Assembly (NCBI GenBank): GCA_021372245.1
Contig: JAJFUV010000028.1
Location: 61,585-125,584 of the forward strand
From: Terriglobales bacterium
GTDB lineage: Bacteria > Acidobacteriota > Terriglobia > Bryobacterales > Bryobacteraceae
Direction: 5' to 3'
DNA length: 64,000 bases
Part shown: in pieces, positions 39,634 through 48,812 of the stretch
Layout: every line of letters starts with the position of its first letter
Numbering within the stretch: position 1 is the first letter of the stretch
Made by a program: the position numbers and the translations under genes
Notes under the pieces: generated by a model
Database searches by the model: none
Seen by the model: the letters and a program-made list of their open reading frames with translations, nothing else
What the model was told of the DNA's origin: nothing

Positions 39634-41259
39634 CGTCAGTGGCCGCTTTTGGCGTTGTTGACTTGCTTTCTGCCTTCTCTATTCTATGCCGCCGAACCTG
39701 AAGAACTCTGGAAGCAAGCTTCGGCAAACGGAGTCGCAGCAAACGACATTTTCGCCCGCACGCGCAGGATGGTGCATGTCTGGCTCTCATACGCGGACAA
39801 GGAGACGCTGCTGCTTCCGGACCGCTTGCCCGGCTTGATCCGCGGCAAGCAGAACACGCAGCTTCTCTATACGCCCGAGAATTCCGGCGCCGACAACTAT
39901 CCCTACCTCATCATCACGAGCTGGTTCACCGATCCTGCACTGTACCACGGCCGCATGATGGACATGCTGCGCAACGAGATCCGTTACACCAACGTGAGCG
40001 GCGCCATTCCGGGCAACCTGGACTTCAAGACCAGACAACTGGGTCCGGCGACTCTCTTCGGAGCCGGCGAGTACTGCAAAGACGGCCTGCTTTCCGTTAC
40101 CGAGTTGCTCGGCCGCACGCCCTGGTACTACCGCATGGTGGATATCACCGAGGATTACATGCGGAAGGCGCCCGTCAAAACCCGTTGGGGCAATTTGCCC
40201 GACACGGGTGCCGAATTGAACGGCGATGTACTGCAAACCCTGGCCCGGCTGATTCCCATGACCGCCGATCCGCGCTTTCTGGATTGGGCCACACGCATCG
40301 GTGACGCCTACGTGGAGGAGATACTGCCCGCCAACAACTACCTGCCCGGCTACCGCTACGATTTCGAGAAGAAGACCGACTCGGGTACCACGCGGCTGCG
40401 CGACCACGGCAACGAAACCATCGTGGGCCTGGTGCTGCTGCACGCGCTCGAAACGGACCTGGGTCTGAAACGCGCGGAAAGAACGAGGCCGGTGATTCGA
40501 AAGATGCTCGACAATGTGCTCGCTTCGGCCAATCCGGACGGGATGCTGTACAACACCATCGTCAATTCCGATCTTTCGCCGCGCGACACGAGGCTCAGCG
40601 ACAACTGGGGCTACGTTTACGGGGCGCTTTACGCCTTCTATCAGACAACGGGAGAAGAGAAATACCGGCAGGCGGTCCGCAGGGTCCTGAGCAACCTGCC
40701 CAAGTACCGCGGTTACGACTGGGAAGCCGGCAGCGCGGACGGCTACGCGGACTCGATCGAAAGCGCCATCTACCTGGTGGCCCGCGAGCCGGTTCCGGAA
40801 GCCCAAAGCTGGATCGAGTCGGAAATGAAGACCCTGCTGGCTTATCAACAGCCGGACGGCACCATCGAGCGCTGGTACGGGGACGGCAACTGGAACCGCA
40901 CCCTGCTGCTCTACGCCATGATGAAGACGCAAGGCTGCTACCTGAAAGACTGGGCGCCCGGTGTCGAGTTGGGCGCCGTCCAGCAGGACGGCACGCTGTA
41001 CGTTTCGCTGCGCAGCGGCAAGGCCTGGACCGGCAAGCTGGCTTTCGACTACGCGCGCCACCGCCGCGAGCTGAACCTGCGCAAGAACTACGTGCGGCTC
41101 AACGAATGGCCTGAGTGGTTCACCGTCGACGAAAATACGCTTTACACGGTGCAGAAAGCCCGGGGCGCCGCGCAGTTGTTGCTGGGCAGCGAACTCAAGA
41201 ACGGACTCGCGCTGCAACTCGCCGCGGGCGAGACGGTGAAGATCGCCGTATCACGCTGA
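39625..41259 (+). CDS. secreted (alpha/alpha)-barrel protein of unknown function
   Basis: A 544-residue protein with a signal peptide ([23 protein letters not shown]). The body is helical with repeated Trp/Tyr-rich hairpins ([82 protein letters not shown]), as in six-hairpin glycosidases and polysaccharide lyases. A short C-terminal beta domain follows (residues ~450-540). No named family is certain. TAATCT lies 7 nt before the ATG. The start overlaps the opposite gene's start by 9 bp, and the end overlaps cysE by 9 bp. Confidence 0.75.
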   Translation: MSHRQWPLLALLTCFLPSLFYAAEPEELWKQASANGVAANDIFARTRRMVHVWLSYADKETLLLPDRLPGLIRGKQNTQLLYTPENSGADNYPYLIITSWFTDPALYHGRMMDMLRNEIRYTNVSGAIPGNLDFKTRQLGPATLFGAGEYCKDGLLSVTELLGRTPWYYRMVDITEDYMRKAPVKTRWGNLPDTGAELNGDVLQTLARLIPMTADPRFLDWATRIGDAYVEEILPANNYLPGYRYDFEKKTDSGTTRLRDHGNETIVGLVLLHALETDLGLKRAERTRPVIRKMLDNVLASANPDGMLYNTIVNSDLSPRDTRLSDNWGYVYGALYAFYQTTGEEKYRQAVRRVLSNLPKYRGYDWEAGSADGYADSIESAIYLVAREPVPEAQSWIESEMKTLLAYQQPDGTIERWYGDGNWNRTLLLYAMMKTQGCYLKDWAPGVELGAVQQDGTLYVSLRSGKAWTGKLAFDYARHRRELNLRKNYVRLNEWPEWFTVDENTLYTVQKARGAAQLLLGSELKNGLALQLAAGETVKIAVSR

Positions 41260-41910
41260 CTTAAGCTTATCCTGCCGCTCCAGGAGTTCGTGGACCTGTC
41301 CTTCGAGTTGCTCGACGCGAGCGGAGAGCTGTTCTATCTCCTGAGCCTCGGGATCGGGCAGATGGCCGTGCTCTAACTCGTCGTCCACAGCCTCGCCTTT
41401 GGTGCGGACCACGCGGCCCGGGATGCCCACCACGGTCGAATCGTCCGGCACCGAACGGATTACCACGGAACCTGCACCGACCTTGACATGATCGCCGATA
41501 AGAATATTTCCCAGCACCTTGGCTCCCGTTCCGACAACCACGTGATTGCCCAGCGTCGGGTGGCGCTTGCCTTTTTCCTTGCCGGTGCCGCCCAGCGTCA
41601 CGCCCTGATAGATCAACACGTCGTCGCCAATTTCCGACGTTTCGCCGATCACAACGCCCATCCCGTGATCGATGAAGAACCGCCGGCCGATGGTGGCGCC
41701 GGGATGGATTTCGATGCCCGTGAGCGACCGGCTGAGCTGCGAGATCATGCGCGCGGGCAAACGGAGACCCATCTTGTAGAGCTTGTGCGCCAACCGGTGC
41801 AGCAGGATGGCATGGAATCCCGGGTAACAGAAAAGGATCTCCAGCACACTGCGAGCCGCCGGATCTTCCCGGAATATAGTGTCGATCTGCTCTTTGATGG
41901 TCCGAAGCAT
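41251..41910 (-). CDS. cysE: serine O-acetyltransferase
   Basis: A ~219-residue hexapeptide-repeat acetyltransferase that converts serine to O-acetylserine, the first step of cysteine synthesis. Signature stretches: [103 protein letters not shown]. The C-terminus has an extra ~40-residue coiled-coil ([26 protein letters not shown]). The ATG at 41910 is used; a GTG three codons earlier is possible. Cytoplasmic; no other cysteine gene is adjacent. Confidence 0.94.
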   Translation of the reverse strand: MLRTIKEQIDTIFREDPAARSVLEILFCYPGFHAILLHRLAHKLYKMGLRLPARMISQLSRSLTGIEIHPGATIGRRFFIDHGMGVVIGETSEIGDDVLIYQGVTLGGTGKEKGKRHPTLGNHVVVGTGAKVLGNILIGDHVKVGAGSVVIRSVPDDSTVVGIPGRVVRTKGEAVDDELEHGHLPDPEAQEIEQLSARVEQLEGQVHELLERQDKLKSA

Positions 41911-41962
41911 CCCTGACACTATTATCCACCGGCCCGGCTGTGAATGCCTGCGGGTGCGGTAA

Positions 41963-42760
41963 TCAGTGCAAGGCGTCCACGCTGTGGCTCAGGGCGGGGC
42001 CCGCTTGATAGCGCCGTTGCAGGCTCTCAAACCGGCGCCGTTTCCAGACTCGAGTATGGTGCAGTACGTATCGCGCCAGGACCAGAAGGATCGATAGGCC
42101 GTAAAGCGAACTCTGCCAGAACGAAGCCGACGATGCCTGCGGGAAATAGCGTGTGGGCACCGGCACTTCGGCGAGGTGCAGACCCTCGCAGACAAACTGG
42201 GCCATGATCTCCTGGTCGAAGATGAACCGGTCCGCGTTCATCTGGTAGTTGACAGCTTCCAGAGCCTCGGCGCGATAGGCGCGGTAGCCTGTATGGTATT
42301 CGGCGAGGTGCAGTCCGAAGGTCCAGTTTTCCAGCGCCGTGAGGAATCGGTTAGAGCCGTATTTCCACCACGGCATGCCCTGTTTCATGGGATCGCCGCC
42401 AAGCAGGCGTGAGCCGAGCACCACATCGGCGCGGCCCTCCTGGATCGGCCTTACGATTTCCGGCAACAGCGTGGGATCGTACTGGTAATCCGGGTGGACC
42501 ATCACAACCACGTCCGCTCCGGCCTTCAGGGCTTCCCGGTAGCAGGTCTTCTGGTTGGCTCCGTAGCCGTAATTGCGATTGTGGACGAAGAGGGTCATGC
42601 CCAGTTCACGGGCGATCCTGGTGGTTTCGTCGCGGCTGCCATCGTCAACCAGGATGACCTCGTCCACAAGGTTGTGAGGCAACTCCGCGTATGTCTTGTG
42701 CAGGGTCCGCGCGGCGTTGTAAGCCGGCATGGTGACGACGAGTTTCGGTTTCACGCGCAC
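41963..42760 (-). CDS. family 2 glycosyltransferase (DPM1-like)
   Basis: A ~265-residue GT2 enzyme: [68 protein letters not shown] (metal and donor site) and [19 protein letters not shown] hydrophobic stretch ([18 protein letters not shown]) near the C-terminus may bind the membrane. The GTG at 42760 has GGAG 5 nt upstream and is preferred over an ATG 27 codons earlier, whose extra residues do not look conserved. It is divergent from the permease operon. Confidence 0.87.
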   Translation of the reverse strand: MRVKPKLVVTMPAYNAARTLHKTYAELPHNLVDEVILVDDGSRDETTRIARELGMTLFVHNRNYGYGANQKTCYREALKAGADVVVMVHPDYQYDPTLLPEIVRPIQEGRADVVLGSRLLGGDPMKQGMPWWKYGSNRFLTALENWTFGLHLAEYHTGYRAYRAEALEAVNYQMNADRFIFDQEIMAQFVCEGLHLAEVPVPTRYFPQASSASFWQSSLYGLSILLVLARYVLHHTRVWKRRRFESLQRRYQAGPALSHSVDALH

Positions 42761-42904
42761 AACGACTCCAAATGCGATGTGCGAGTTCCCCGGTGCATTC
42801 GCCGTAGTTTGCGACGCGGCCACGAAGCGGCGGGTTACCATGAAGATGCACGGAGCAGTGCCCCGGTGGGAACAAAAGCCACCGGGCCATCGTCACTACC
42901 TAAG

Positions 42905-44146
42905 ATGCAGTCCAGAGCCAGCTTTGCCGAAGCCGCCAGTGTGGCGGTGGCCTCCTTGCGCTCGAGCAAGTTGCGCAGTTTCTTAACGTTGCTAGGGATC
43001 ATCCTGGCCACCACGACGTTGATCGCGGTGATGAGCGTCATCCACGGCATGGACGTCTATATCGCCCAGAACCTTTCCAACATGGGTTCGGAGGGTTTCA
43101 AAGTGCGGCGCATCGTCATGATCGGACAGTTCAATCCGAAGAAATTCATGGAGATGCAGAAGCGCAACCCGCAGCTCACCGAGGAGGAATACCAGTTCAT
43201 CCGCTCGCGCGCGACCATGGTGCGGGATTTCGGCATGGAGGCGTATCGCTCGGCTAGCGTTACCTGCGCCCACGAGCGTATCGAAGGCGTCCAGATGCAA
43301 GGCGCCACTTCGAACGTAGGCGTCATCCAGAACATACAAGCCGTCAACGGCCGTTTTCTGGCCGATTCCGACGACCAGCGGCGGCAGGCGGTCACCTTCA
43401 TCGGCAACGATATCCGCGAGCGCTGTTTCACGGGTGTCGATCCCATCGGCAAGTACGTCGAGATCGAGGGGCGCCCGTTCCGCGTGGTCGGCGTGGGCAA
43501 GCCGCAGGGCAGCGTCTTCGGCGAGTCGCTCGACAACTACGTCATCATCCCCATCCAGACATTCTTCAAAATGTACGGAAGCCGCAACGGTATCGGGTTC
43601 TGCGGCGTGGCGATGGACCAGACCCACCTGTTCCAGGCACAGGACGAGGTGCGCATGCTTATGCGCGCGCACCGCCACATGCGGCCGAACCAGGAAGATA
43701 ATTTCGGGCTGGCCAACTCGGACTCGCTGGTCTCGGCCTGGGACCGCCTGACAGGCGCCATCGCCGCCACCGCCATCGCTGTAGTCTCAGTCTTCATGGT
43801 CGTGGGCGGGGTGGTGATCATGAACATCATGCTGGCGGTGGTCACCGAACGGACGCACGAGATCGGGATCCGTAAATCCGTCGGCGCGCGCAAGAGGGAC
43901 ATTTTGAACCAGTTCCTGGTTGAATCCAGCCTGCTGGCGGCCGTCGGAGGCGCCGTAGGTGTTGGAACCGCCTGGATTATCGGCTTTCTGGTGAGCAAAT
44001 TGACCCCGGTGCCGATGTCCATGCCGTTGTCGGCCGTGCTGATCTCGCTGGTGCTGTCGACGGCGGTGGGATTGTTCTTCGGCATCTACCCGGCGCAGCG
44101 CGCCGCGCGATTGGATCCGATCGCCGCGCTAAGGATGGAACGATGA
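42905..44146 (+). CDS. MacB/FtsX-type ABC transporter permease
   Basis: A 413-residue ABC permease. One N-terminal membrane segment (RSFLTLLGIILATTTLIAVMSVI) is followed by a large MacB_PCD periplasmic domain (residues ~50-275) and three C-terminal membrane segments with the FtsX motif (MNIMLAVVTERTHEIGIRKSVGARKRDILNQFLVESSLLA). Such permeases work as mechanotransmitters or exporters with a separate ATPase. No ATPase gene is seen nearby. It overlaps the second permease by four bases (ATGA). Confidence 0.92.
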   Translation: MQSRASFAEAASVAVASLRSSKLRSFLTLLGIILATTTLIAVMSVIHGMDVYIAQNLSNMGSEGFKVRRIVMIGQFNPKKFMEMQKRNPQLTEEEYQFIRSRATMVRDFGMEAYRSASVTCAHERIEGVQMQGATSNVGVIQNIQAVNGRFLADSDDQRRQAVTFIGNDIRERCFTGVDPIGKYVEIEGRPFRVVGVGKPQGSVFGESLDNYVIIPIQTFFKMYGSRNGIGFCGVAMDQTHLFQAQDEVRMLMRAHRHMRPNQEDNFGLANSDSLVSAWDRLTGAIAATAIAVVSVFMVVGGVVIMNIMLAVVTERTHEIGIRKSVGARKRDILNQFLVESSLLAAVGGAVGVGTAWIIGFLVSKLTPVPMSMPLSAVLISLVLSTAVGLFFGIYPAQRAARLDPIAALRMER

Positions 44147-45390
44147 GCTGGTTCACATTCAAGTCGAGCGCCTGGCTCGCGCTGAGTACTATCCGTGCGC
44201 ACAAGATGCGGACTTTCCTGACTGTGCTCGGCGTCATCATCGGGACCAGCACGATCATCGGCGTCGGCTCCATCATCGCGGGCCTGGACGGCGCCATCAC
44301 GGACATCATCCGTAGCTTCGGGCCGAACACGCTGATCGTGTTCAAGATCCGCGGCACCATGCGCTTCGGCGACCTGACCCCCGAGGAGCGCCAGCGCAAG
44401 CCGCTCACTTACGAAAACGCCCGCGCCATCGCCGAGCGCTGCCCGTCGGTCAAGCACGTCAGCCCCTACATCTTCCCGATGTTCGATTTCCGGACCGTCT
44501 ACCGCGCCAAGTATAAAGGCAATGAGGTCTATCAGATCCGCTTTGCCGGCACGACGGAAAGCTACGCTTACGGCGGATTGGTGGAAATGAAGTACGGGCG
44601 CTTCTTCACGGACATGGAGAGCCAGCACCGCATGCCCGTGGTGGTCATCGGCGAAGACATCCAGAAGACCTTCTTCCCGAATGTGGACCCGGTGGGCAAA
44701 TGGATCGATGTGAACGGCCGGCAGTTTGAGGTGGTGGGTAGCATGGCGCGGCCCTCCGTAATGATGGCGGCGCAGGACGACACCCGGGTCCTGATCCCCT
44801 ACTGGACCCTGCGCAAGATGTTTCCCAATGCCAAGGAACACATGCTGGTCATCGTGGGCGAAGAGGGCAAGCTGGCCCAGGCCATGGATGAGGTGCGCGG
44901 GGTGCTGCGCCAGGAGCGCCGGGTGCCGTACGACAAGCCCGACAATTTCTGGATCTCCACCGCCGAGCAAATGGTGGAGGACTTCCGCAAGACTACATCG
45001 GTGGTGGCCATCGTCATGGTGGTGCTCAGCAGCATCGGGTTGCTGGTGGGCGGCATCGGCGTGATGAACATCATGCTGGTTTCCGTGACCGAGCGCACGC
45101 GCGAGATCGGGGTCCGCAAGGCCCTCGGCGCGCGCCGGGCCGACATCATCCTGCAGTTCCTGACGGAGGCGACCGTGCTCACTGGAACGGGCGGTCTGAT
45201 CGGCATCCTGCTCGGCTGGCTCATCGCCACCGTGGCGCACCTGGCATTCCCGGCGCTTCCCACCGCGGTCCCGGTCTGGGCGGCGGTGCTGGGCGTGGTG
45301 GTGTCGGTGGGCATCGGACTGTTTTTCGGCATCTGGCCCGCCAGCAAAGCCGCCCGCCTTGACCCGGTGGACGCACTTCGGTATGAATAG
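44143..45390 (+). CDS. MacB/FtsX-type ABC transporter permease
   Basis: A 415-residue permease homologous to its upstream neighbour: LRAHKMRTFLTVLGVIIGTSTIIGVGSIIAGL-type N-terminal helix, MacB_PCD periplasmic domain, and a C-terminal FtsX domain (GVMNIMLVSVTERTREIGVRKALGARRADIILQFLTEATVLTGTGGLIGILLG). The two probably form a heterodimer. The last codons (LDPVDALRYE) recur as a fragment at 48731-48767 because the downstream cassette was duplicated with this gene's tail. Confidence 0.92.
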   Translation: MSWFTFKSSAWLALSTIRAHKMRTFLTVLGVIIGTSTIIGVGSIIAGLDGAITDIIRSFGPNTLIVFKIRGTMRFGDLTPEERQRKPLTYENARAIAERCPSVKHVSPYIFPMFDFRTVYRAKYKGNEVYQIRFAGTTESYAYGGLVEMKYGRFFTDMESQHRMPVVVIGEDIQKTFFPNVDPVGKWIDVNGRQFEVVGSMARPSVMMAAQDDTRVLIPYWTLRKMFPNAKEHMLVIVGEEGKLAQAMDEVRGVLRQERRVPYDKPDNFWISTAEQMVEDFRKTTSVVAIVMVVLSSIGLLVGGIGVMNIMLVSVTERTREIGVRKALGARRADIILQFLTEATVLTGTGGLIGILLGWLIATVAHLAFPALPTAVPVWAAVLGVVVSVGIGLFFGIWPASKAARLDPVDALRYE

Positions 45391-45439
45391 ATACTAAGGC
45401 CTGAAGTTCCGCCAAGTCTGTCGTGTTCCGGGAGAGTGG

Positions 45440-47047
45440 ATGAACCTACTGCAGTGGAAACACGTCGTAGCGGCAGCGGTTGTGCTTGGGGTTACGTTTC
45501 CAGGGCTGGCGGCGGAATCAATCTCCGGCCAGGTGGTACACGCCTTGACCGGTAACCCCTTGCGGCGCGTGACATTGACCGCCACGCGCGTCGATGGTAA
45601 AGGCGAGCCGGCAACCACGCAGGTGGATGACTTCGGCCGGTTCGTCTTCCAAAATCTCGCCGCGGGAGGATACCTGCTCTCAGGCGAACGCAACGGCTTC
45701 GACCGGCAAATCCACGGCTCACGATTGAACCCCAACACCGGCACCGTGCTGGCGGTTAAGGATGGCCAGCCCGTCACCGGCGTGGTTTTCCGGTTATTTC
45801 CGAACGCTGTCCTTTCCGGGCGCGTATTGGATGCAGACGGCGAACCGATGCCGAATGTTGCAGTGCGAGCGTACCGGCGTGAGTACCGCAACGGAAAGCT
45901 CGGCTGGTATCCGGCGGGCGCTGCTCAGACGAACGACCGCGGCGAATACCGCCTGGGTGGTCTCCGCGCCGGACGCTATCTGGTGAATGCCACAGATTTC
46001 AACTTCACCGTCGCTATCGCCACCAGCAAGGGGCCGCTGCCTGATACACCCGACCGGGTCAACGCCTCCACTTATTACCCAGGTACGATTGAATTCCAGA
46101 GCGCCGAGCCGGTGGCTGTGATGCGCGGCGAGGACCGCCGCGGCGTAGACATTCAATTGGTCAAGGGCGTCGCGGTGCGCATTCGCGGGCGGATTGCCGT
46201 CGCGGCCGTCAGCACCATAATGGTGGTGCATCTGCTCCCTAAGTCCGCCGCACCTTCACCCGTCACCGCAGGTAGCGCCGCGGTGGTACAACCTGGCGAG
46301 CGGGCATTCGAGATCCGGGGCGTCATTCCGGGCGCTTACATCCTGGTCGCGCGCTCCATGGACGGCTTCTCAGCCGTGAGCACGCCGGTTCCGGTAGAGG
46401 TAGGCGGGAACCACATCGAGGGCGTGGAGCTTCCGCTCAATGAAGGCGGCGAGGTTGCCGGCCGGATCTTGTTTGACGGCAGTGCCAAAGGTGCATCCGT
46501 CACGCTCGAGATTCCTGAAGCCACCTGGATGGGCCCGGTTTCCGGCACGGCGAACGAGGCAGGTGAGTTCAAGTTAAGAGGCGTCTTTCCCATCCAGTAC
46601 CGCCTGCGGGCCGCCAACCTGCCCGAGAAAACGTACTTGAGAGCGGTGAAGTTGGGCGGACAAGTGGTGGACCCCGAGGGTGTGGAATTCAGCCCGGCCT
46701 CAGGTGCGAAACTTGAAATCCTGCTGGGCAAGGCGTCGGCTGAGCTGAAGGGTGTCGTGCTGGGGGCGGATGAGAAGCCTGTTCCCGGCGCCACCGTCGT
46801 GTTGATTCCTGCATCCGGCCGCGACACGCTTTATCGCACGGCCACCTCCGATTACGACGGCACGTTTTTGCTCAAGAGCGTCCCAGCCGGTCGTTACAAG
46901 GCGCTGGCCTGGGAGGACCTGGAGCCAGATGCTTACCGCGACGCCGAGGTGGTGAAGCCTGTGGAGGATCGCGCCGCGCAGGTCGCGCTCGAAGAGAATG
47001 GACGCGGCGAAGTCACCTTGAAAGTCATACCGATCACAAAGGAGTGA
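45440..47047 (+). CDS. secreted carboxypeptidase-regulatory-like protein, A copy 1
   Basis: A 535-residue secreted protein with a signal peptide (residues ~1-25, AAAVVLGVTFPGLAAES) and repeated beta-sandwich CarboxypepD_reg-like domains: ISGQVVHALTGNPLRRVTL...DDFGRFVFQNLAAGGYLL; LSGRVLDADGEPMPNVAVRA...NDRGEYRLGGLRAGRYLV; GRI-type domains in the middle; and ELKGVVLGADEKPVPGATVVLIPAS...DGTFLLKSVPAGRYKALAWEDLEP at the end. Such folds mediate adhesion or outer-membrane interactions; no enzyme motif is visible. Paralogue of the gene at 48813. The middle (residues ~190-400) differs most from it. Confidence 0.85.
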   Translation: MNLLQWKHVVAAAVVLGVTFPGLAAESISGQVVHALTGNPLRRVTLTATRVDGKGEPATTQVDDFGRFVFQNLAAGGYLLSGERNGFDRQIHGSRLNPNTGTVLAVKDGQPVTGVVFRLFPNAVLSGRVLDADGEPMPNVAVRAYRREYRNGKLGWYPAGAAQTNDRGEYRLGGLRAGRYLVNATDFNFTVAIATSKGPLPDTPDRVNASTYYPGTIEFQSAEPVAVMRGEDRRGVDIQLVKGVAVRIRGRIAVAAVSTIMVVHLLPKSAAPSPVTAGSAAVVQPGERAFEIRGVIPGAYILVARSMDGFSAVSTPVPVEVGGNHIEGVELPLNEGGEVAGRILFDGSAKGASVTLEIPEATWMGPVSGTANEAGEFKLRGVFPIQYRLRAANLPEKTYLRAVKLGGQVVDPEGVEFSPASGAKLEILLGKASAELKGVVLGADEKPVPGATVVLIPASGRDTLYRTATSDYDGTFLLKSVPAGRYKALAWEDLEPDAYRDAEVVKPVEDRAAQVALEENGRGEVTLKVIPITKE

Positions 47048-47056
47048 GGCACTCCC

Positions 47057-48724
47057 ATGTCACGCTTTTCGCTGCTTACGAAGTGCGCATTGGTTCTGTC
47101 TTCCGCCGCGCTGTTGGCGGGTGCGTTTCAGGGCAAGCCGGAAGTACAGACCAAACCGGAAGAACGGGCCAAACCCGCCGTTGAGGAGAAGAAGGCGTCC
47201 ATCGAAGGGACGGTCGTGGACGCGGCGTCGGGGAAACCGCTGAAGGACGTCAGCCTGATGCTGATGGGGGCCGCCGCTGCCGGATCTCCCAGCGCCGCCA
47301 CATCGAACGAAGCCGGACATTTCAGCATCAAGAACCTTGAGGCGGGCAGCTACATGCTGTTCGCCACGCACCCGCGCTATGCCCGGCAGATGTACGGCTC
47401 TCGCGACGGATTAATGGGCGGCACGCGTCTGGCTATCGCCGCCGGCCAGGAACTAAGGGAGATCATCTTCAAGTTACAGCCGAACTCGGTGATTTCGGGC
47501 AAAGTGGTCGATGAAGAGGGCGAACCGCTCAAGGATGTGATGGTGAGCGCGTTGAAGTCCATCTACCAGCGGGGCCGTCGTCAACAGGTGCCGGTAGGGA
47601 CTGCGACCACGAACGACCTGGGCGAGTTCCGTGTCGGCAATCTGGCCCAGGGGAAGTACCTGGTCGCCGCAATGATGATGAAGCAGGGCGGCGGCACGCC
47701 CGCTCAGGACGGAACCGAATCCGGCTATCTGACCACGTTCTATCCAAACTCGCCGGAAGCGAGTGGGGCGGCGACGGTGAGTGTGGGAGCTGGAACCGAA
47801 ACCGGCGGCACGGACATCCGCCTGATCAAAACGAAAGCCGTGCGGGTGAAGGGCAAAGTGATGGGCATGACCGCCGGCCAGAGGTTGACGGTCCGGCTGT
47901 TTCCAAAGGACGGTGGGGTGCTGGGGCTGATATCGGCCCGCAGTGCAAGCGTCAAGCCCACCGACGGTAGCTTCGAAATCGCCGCAGTGACCGCGGGCAC
48001 TTACGAGTTGCGCGCGATGGACCTATCCGCCTTTCGGGCAGCCAGTCCGGGTACTCCTCTTGAGGTGCGCGAGAGACCGGTTGAGGGTCTGATCGTGGAG
48101 GTCGTGCAGGCCCCAGACGTGAACGGCGAGATCCTCCTCGACGGCGAACAGAACCCAAAGCCGTCCTTCAAGGCGCAGCGCATCTATCTGGAGTCGCTTG
48201 ATGGCCTCACGACGATGCCCCCAATGACCAATGCGGCCGAAGATGGGACTTTCCAGCTGAAGGCCGTCCCTAAAGGTAAGTACTTCGTGCGCGTGATGCC
48301 CGCGCCTGATGGCTCGTATGTGAGTGCGATCACTTTTGGCGATCAGAAGATGGGCGAGGATGGGCTGGAGATCGGCGCGGCGGGCACGGCGAAACTTGAG
48401 ATCAAGCTACGGCCGGCTGCGGCACAGGTGGAAGGCGCGGTGCAGGACACCGAAGGCAAGCCGGTGCCCGGTGTCACCGTGGCTCTGATCCCAAAATCGA
48501 AGAGTTATCTCCTATATCAGGCCGCCATGACGGACCAGAAGGGCACATTCAGTTTCAAGAGCGTTACCCCGGAAGACTACTTGCTGCTGGCGTTGGACGG
48601 GGGCGAGCCCGGCTCTTTCTACGATCCCGAATTCGTGAAGCCTTTCGAGAGCAAGGGTGAGAAGATTACGCTCAAGGAGAACGACCGCAAGGGCGTGACG
48701 CTGAAGCTTATTTCGAAAGACTAG
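47057..48724 (+). CDS. secreted carboxypeptidase-regulatory-like protein, B copy 1
   Basis: A 555-residue secreted protein (signal LLTKCALVLSSAALLAGAF) of the same architecture as its neighbour. Domains: SIEGTVVDAASGKPLKDVSL...NEAGHFSIKNLEAGSYMLF; ISGKVVDEEGEPLKDVMVSAL...NDLGEFRVGNLAQGKYLV; and VEGAVQDTEGKPVPGVTVALIPKS...KGTFSFKSVTPEDYLLLAL. A Lys/Glu-rich stretch (residues ~26-45) follows the signal. It sits 9 bp after A copy 1. A and B share domain order, so they are themselves old duplicates. Role unknown; probably envelope or extracellular adhesion. Confidence 0.85.
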   Translation: MSRFSLLTKCALVLSSAALLAGAFQGKPEVQTKPEERAKPAVEEKKASIEGTVVDAASGKPLKDVSLMLMGAAAAGSPSAATSNEAGHFSIKNLEAGSYMLFATHPRYARQMYGSRDGLMGGTRLAIAAGQELREIIFKLQPNSVISGKVVDEEGEPLKDVMVSALKSIYQRGRRQQVPVGTATTNDLGEFRVGNLAQGKYLVAAMMMKQGGGTPAQDGTESGYLTTFYPNSPEASGAATVSVGAGTETGGTDIRLIKTKAVRVKGKVMGMTAGQRLTVRLFPKDGGVLGLISARSASVKPTDGSFEIAAVTAGTYELRAMDLSAFRAASPGTPLEVRERPVEGLIVEVVQAPDVNGEILLDGEQNPKPSFKAQRIYLESLDGLTTMPPMTNAAEDGTFQLKAVPKGKYFVRVMPAPDGSYVSAITFGDQKMGEDGLEIGAAGTAKLEIKLRPAAAQVEGAVQDTEGKPVPGVTVALIPKSKSYLLYQAAMTDQKGTFSFKSVTPEDYLLLALDGGEPGSFYDPEFVKPFESKGEKITLKENDRKGVTLKLISKD

Positions 48725-48812
48725 GCCCGCGTTGACCCGGTGGACGCGCTTCGTTATGAATAGATACTAAGGCCTGAAGTTCCGCCAAGTCTGTCGTGTT
48801 CCGGAGGATCGG

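Larger units (their letters stand above)
45361..48733 (+). repeat. tandem segmental duplication, copy 1
   Basis: A ~3,373-bp unit starting within the 3' end of the permease gene (GACCCGGTGGACGC at 45361) and holding two carboxypeptidase-regulatory-like genes. The same sequence restarts at 48734, and start codons of the first genes are exactly 3,373 bp apart (45440 and 48813). Near-identical intergenic DNA follows each permease tail. Confidence 0.9.

Noticed and set aside
41267..41929. Second minus-strand frame over cysE
   Set aside because: It is an out-of-frame shadow; only the other frame shows hexapeptide repeats and the serine acetyltransferase signature.
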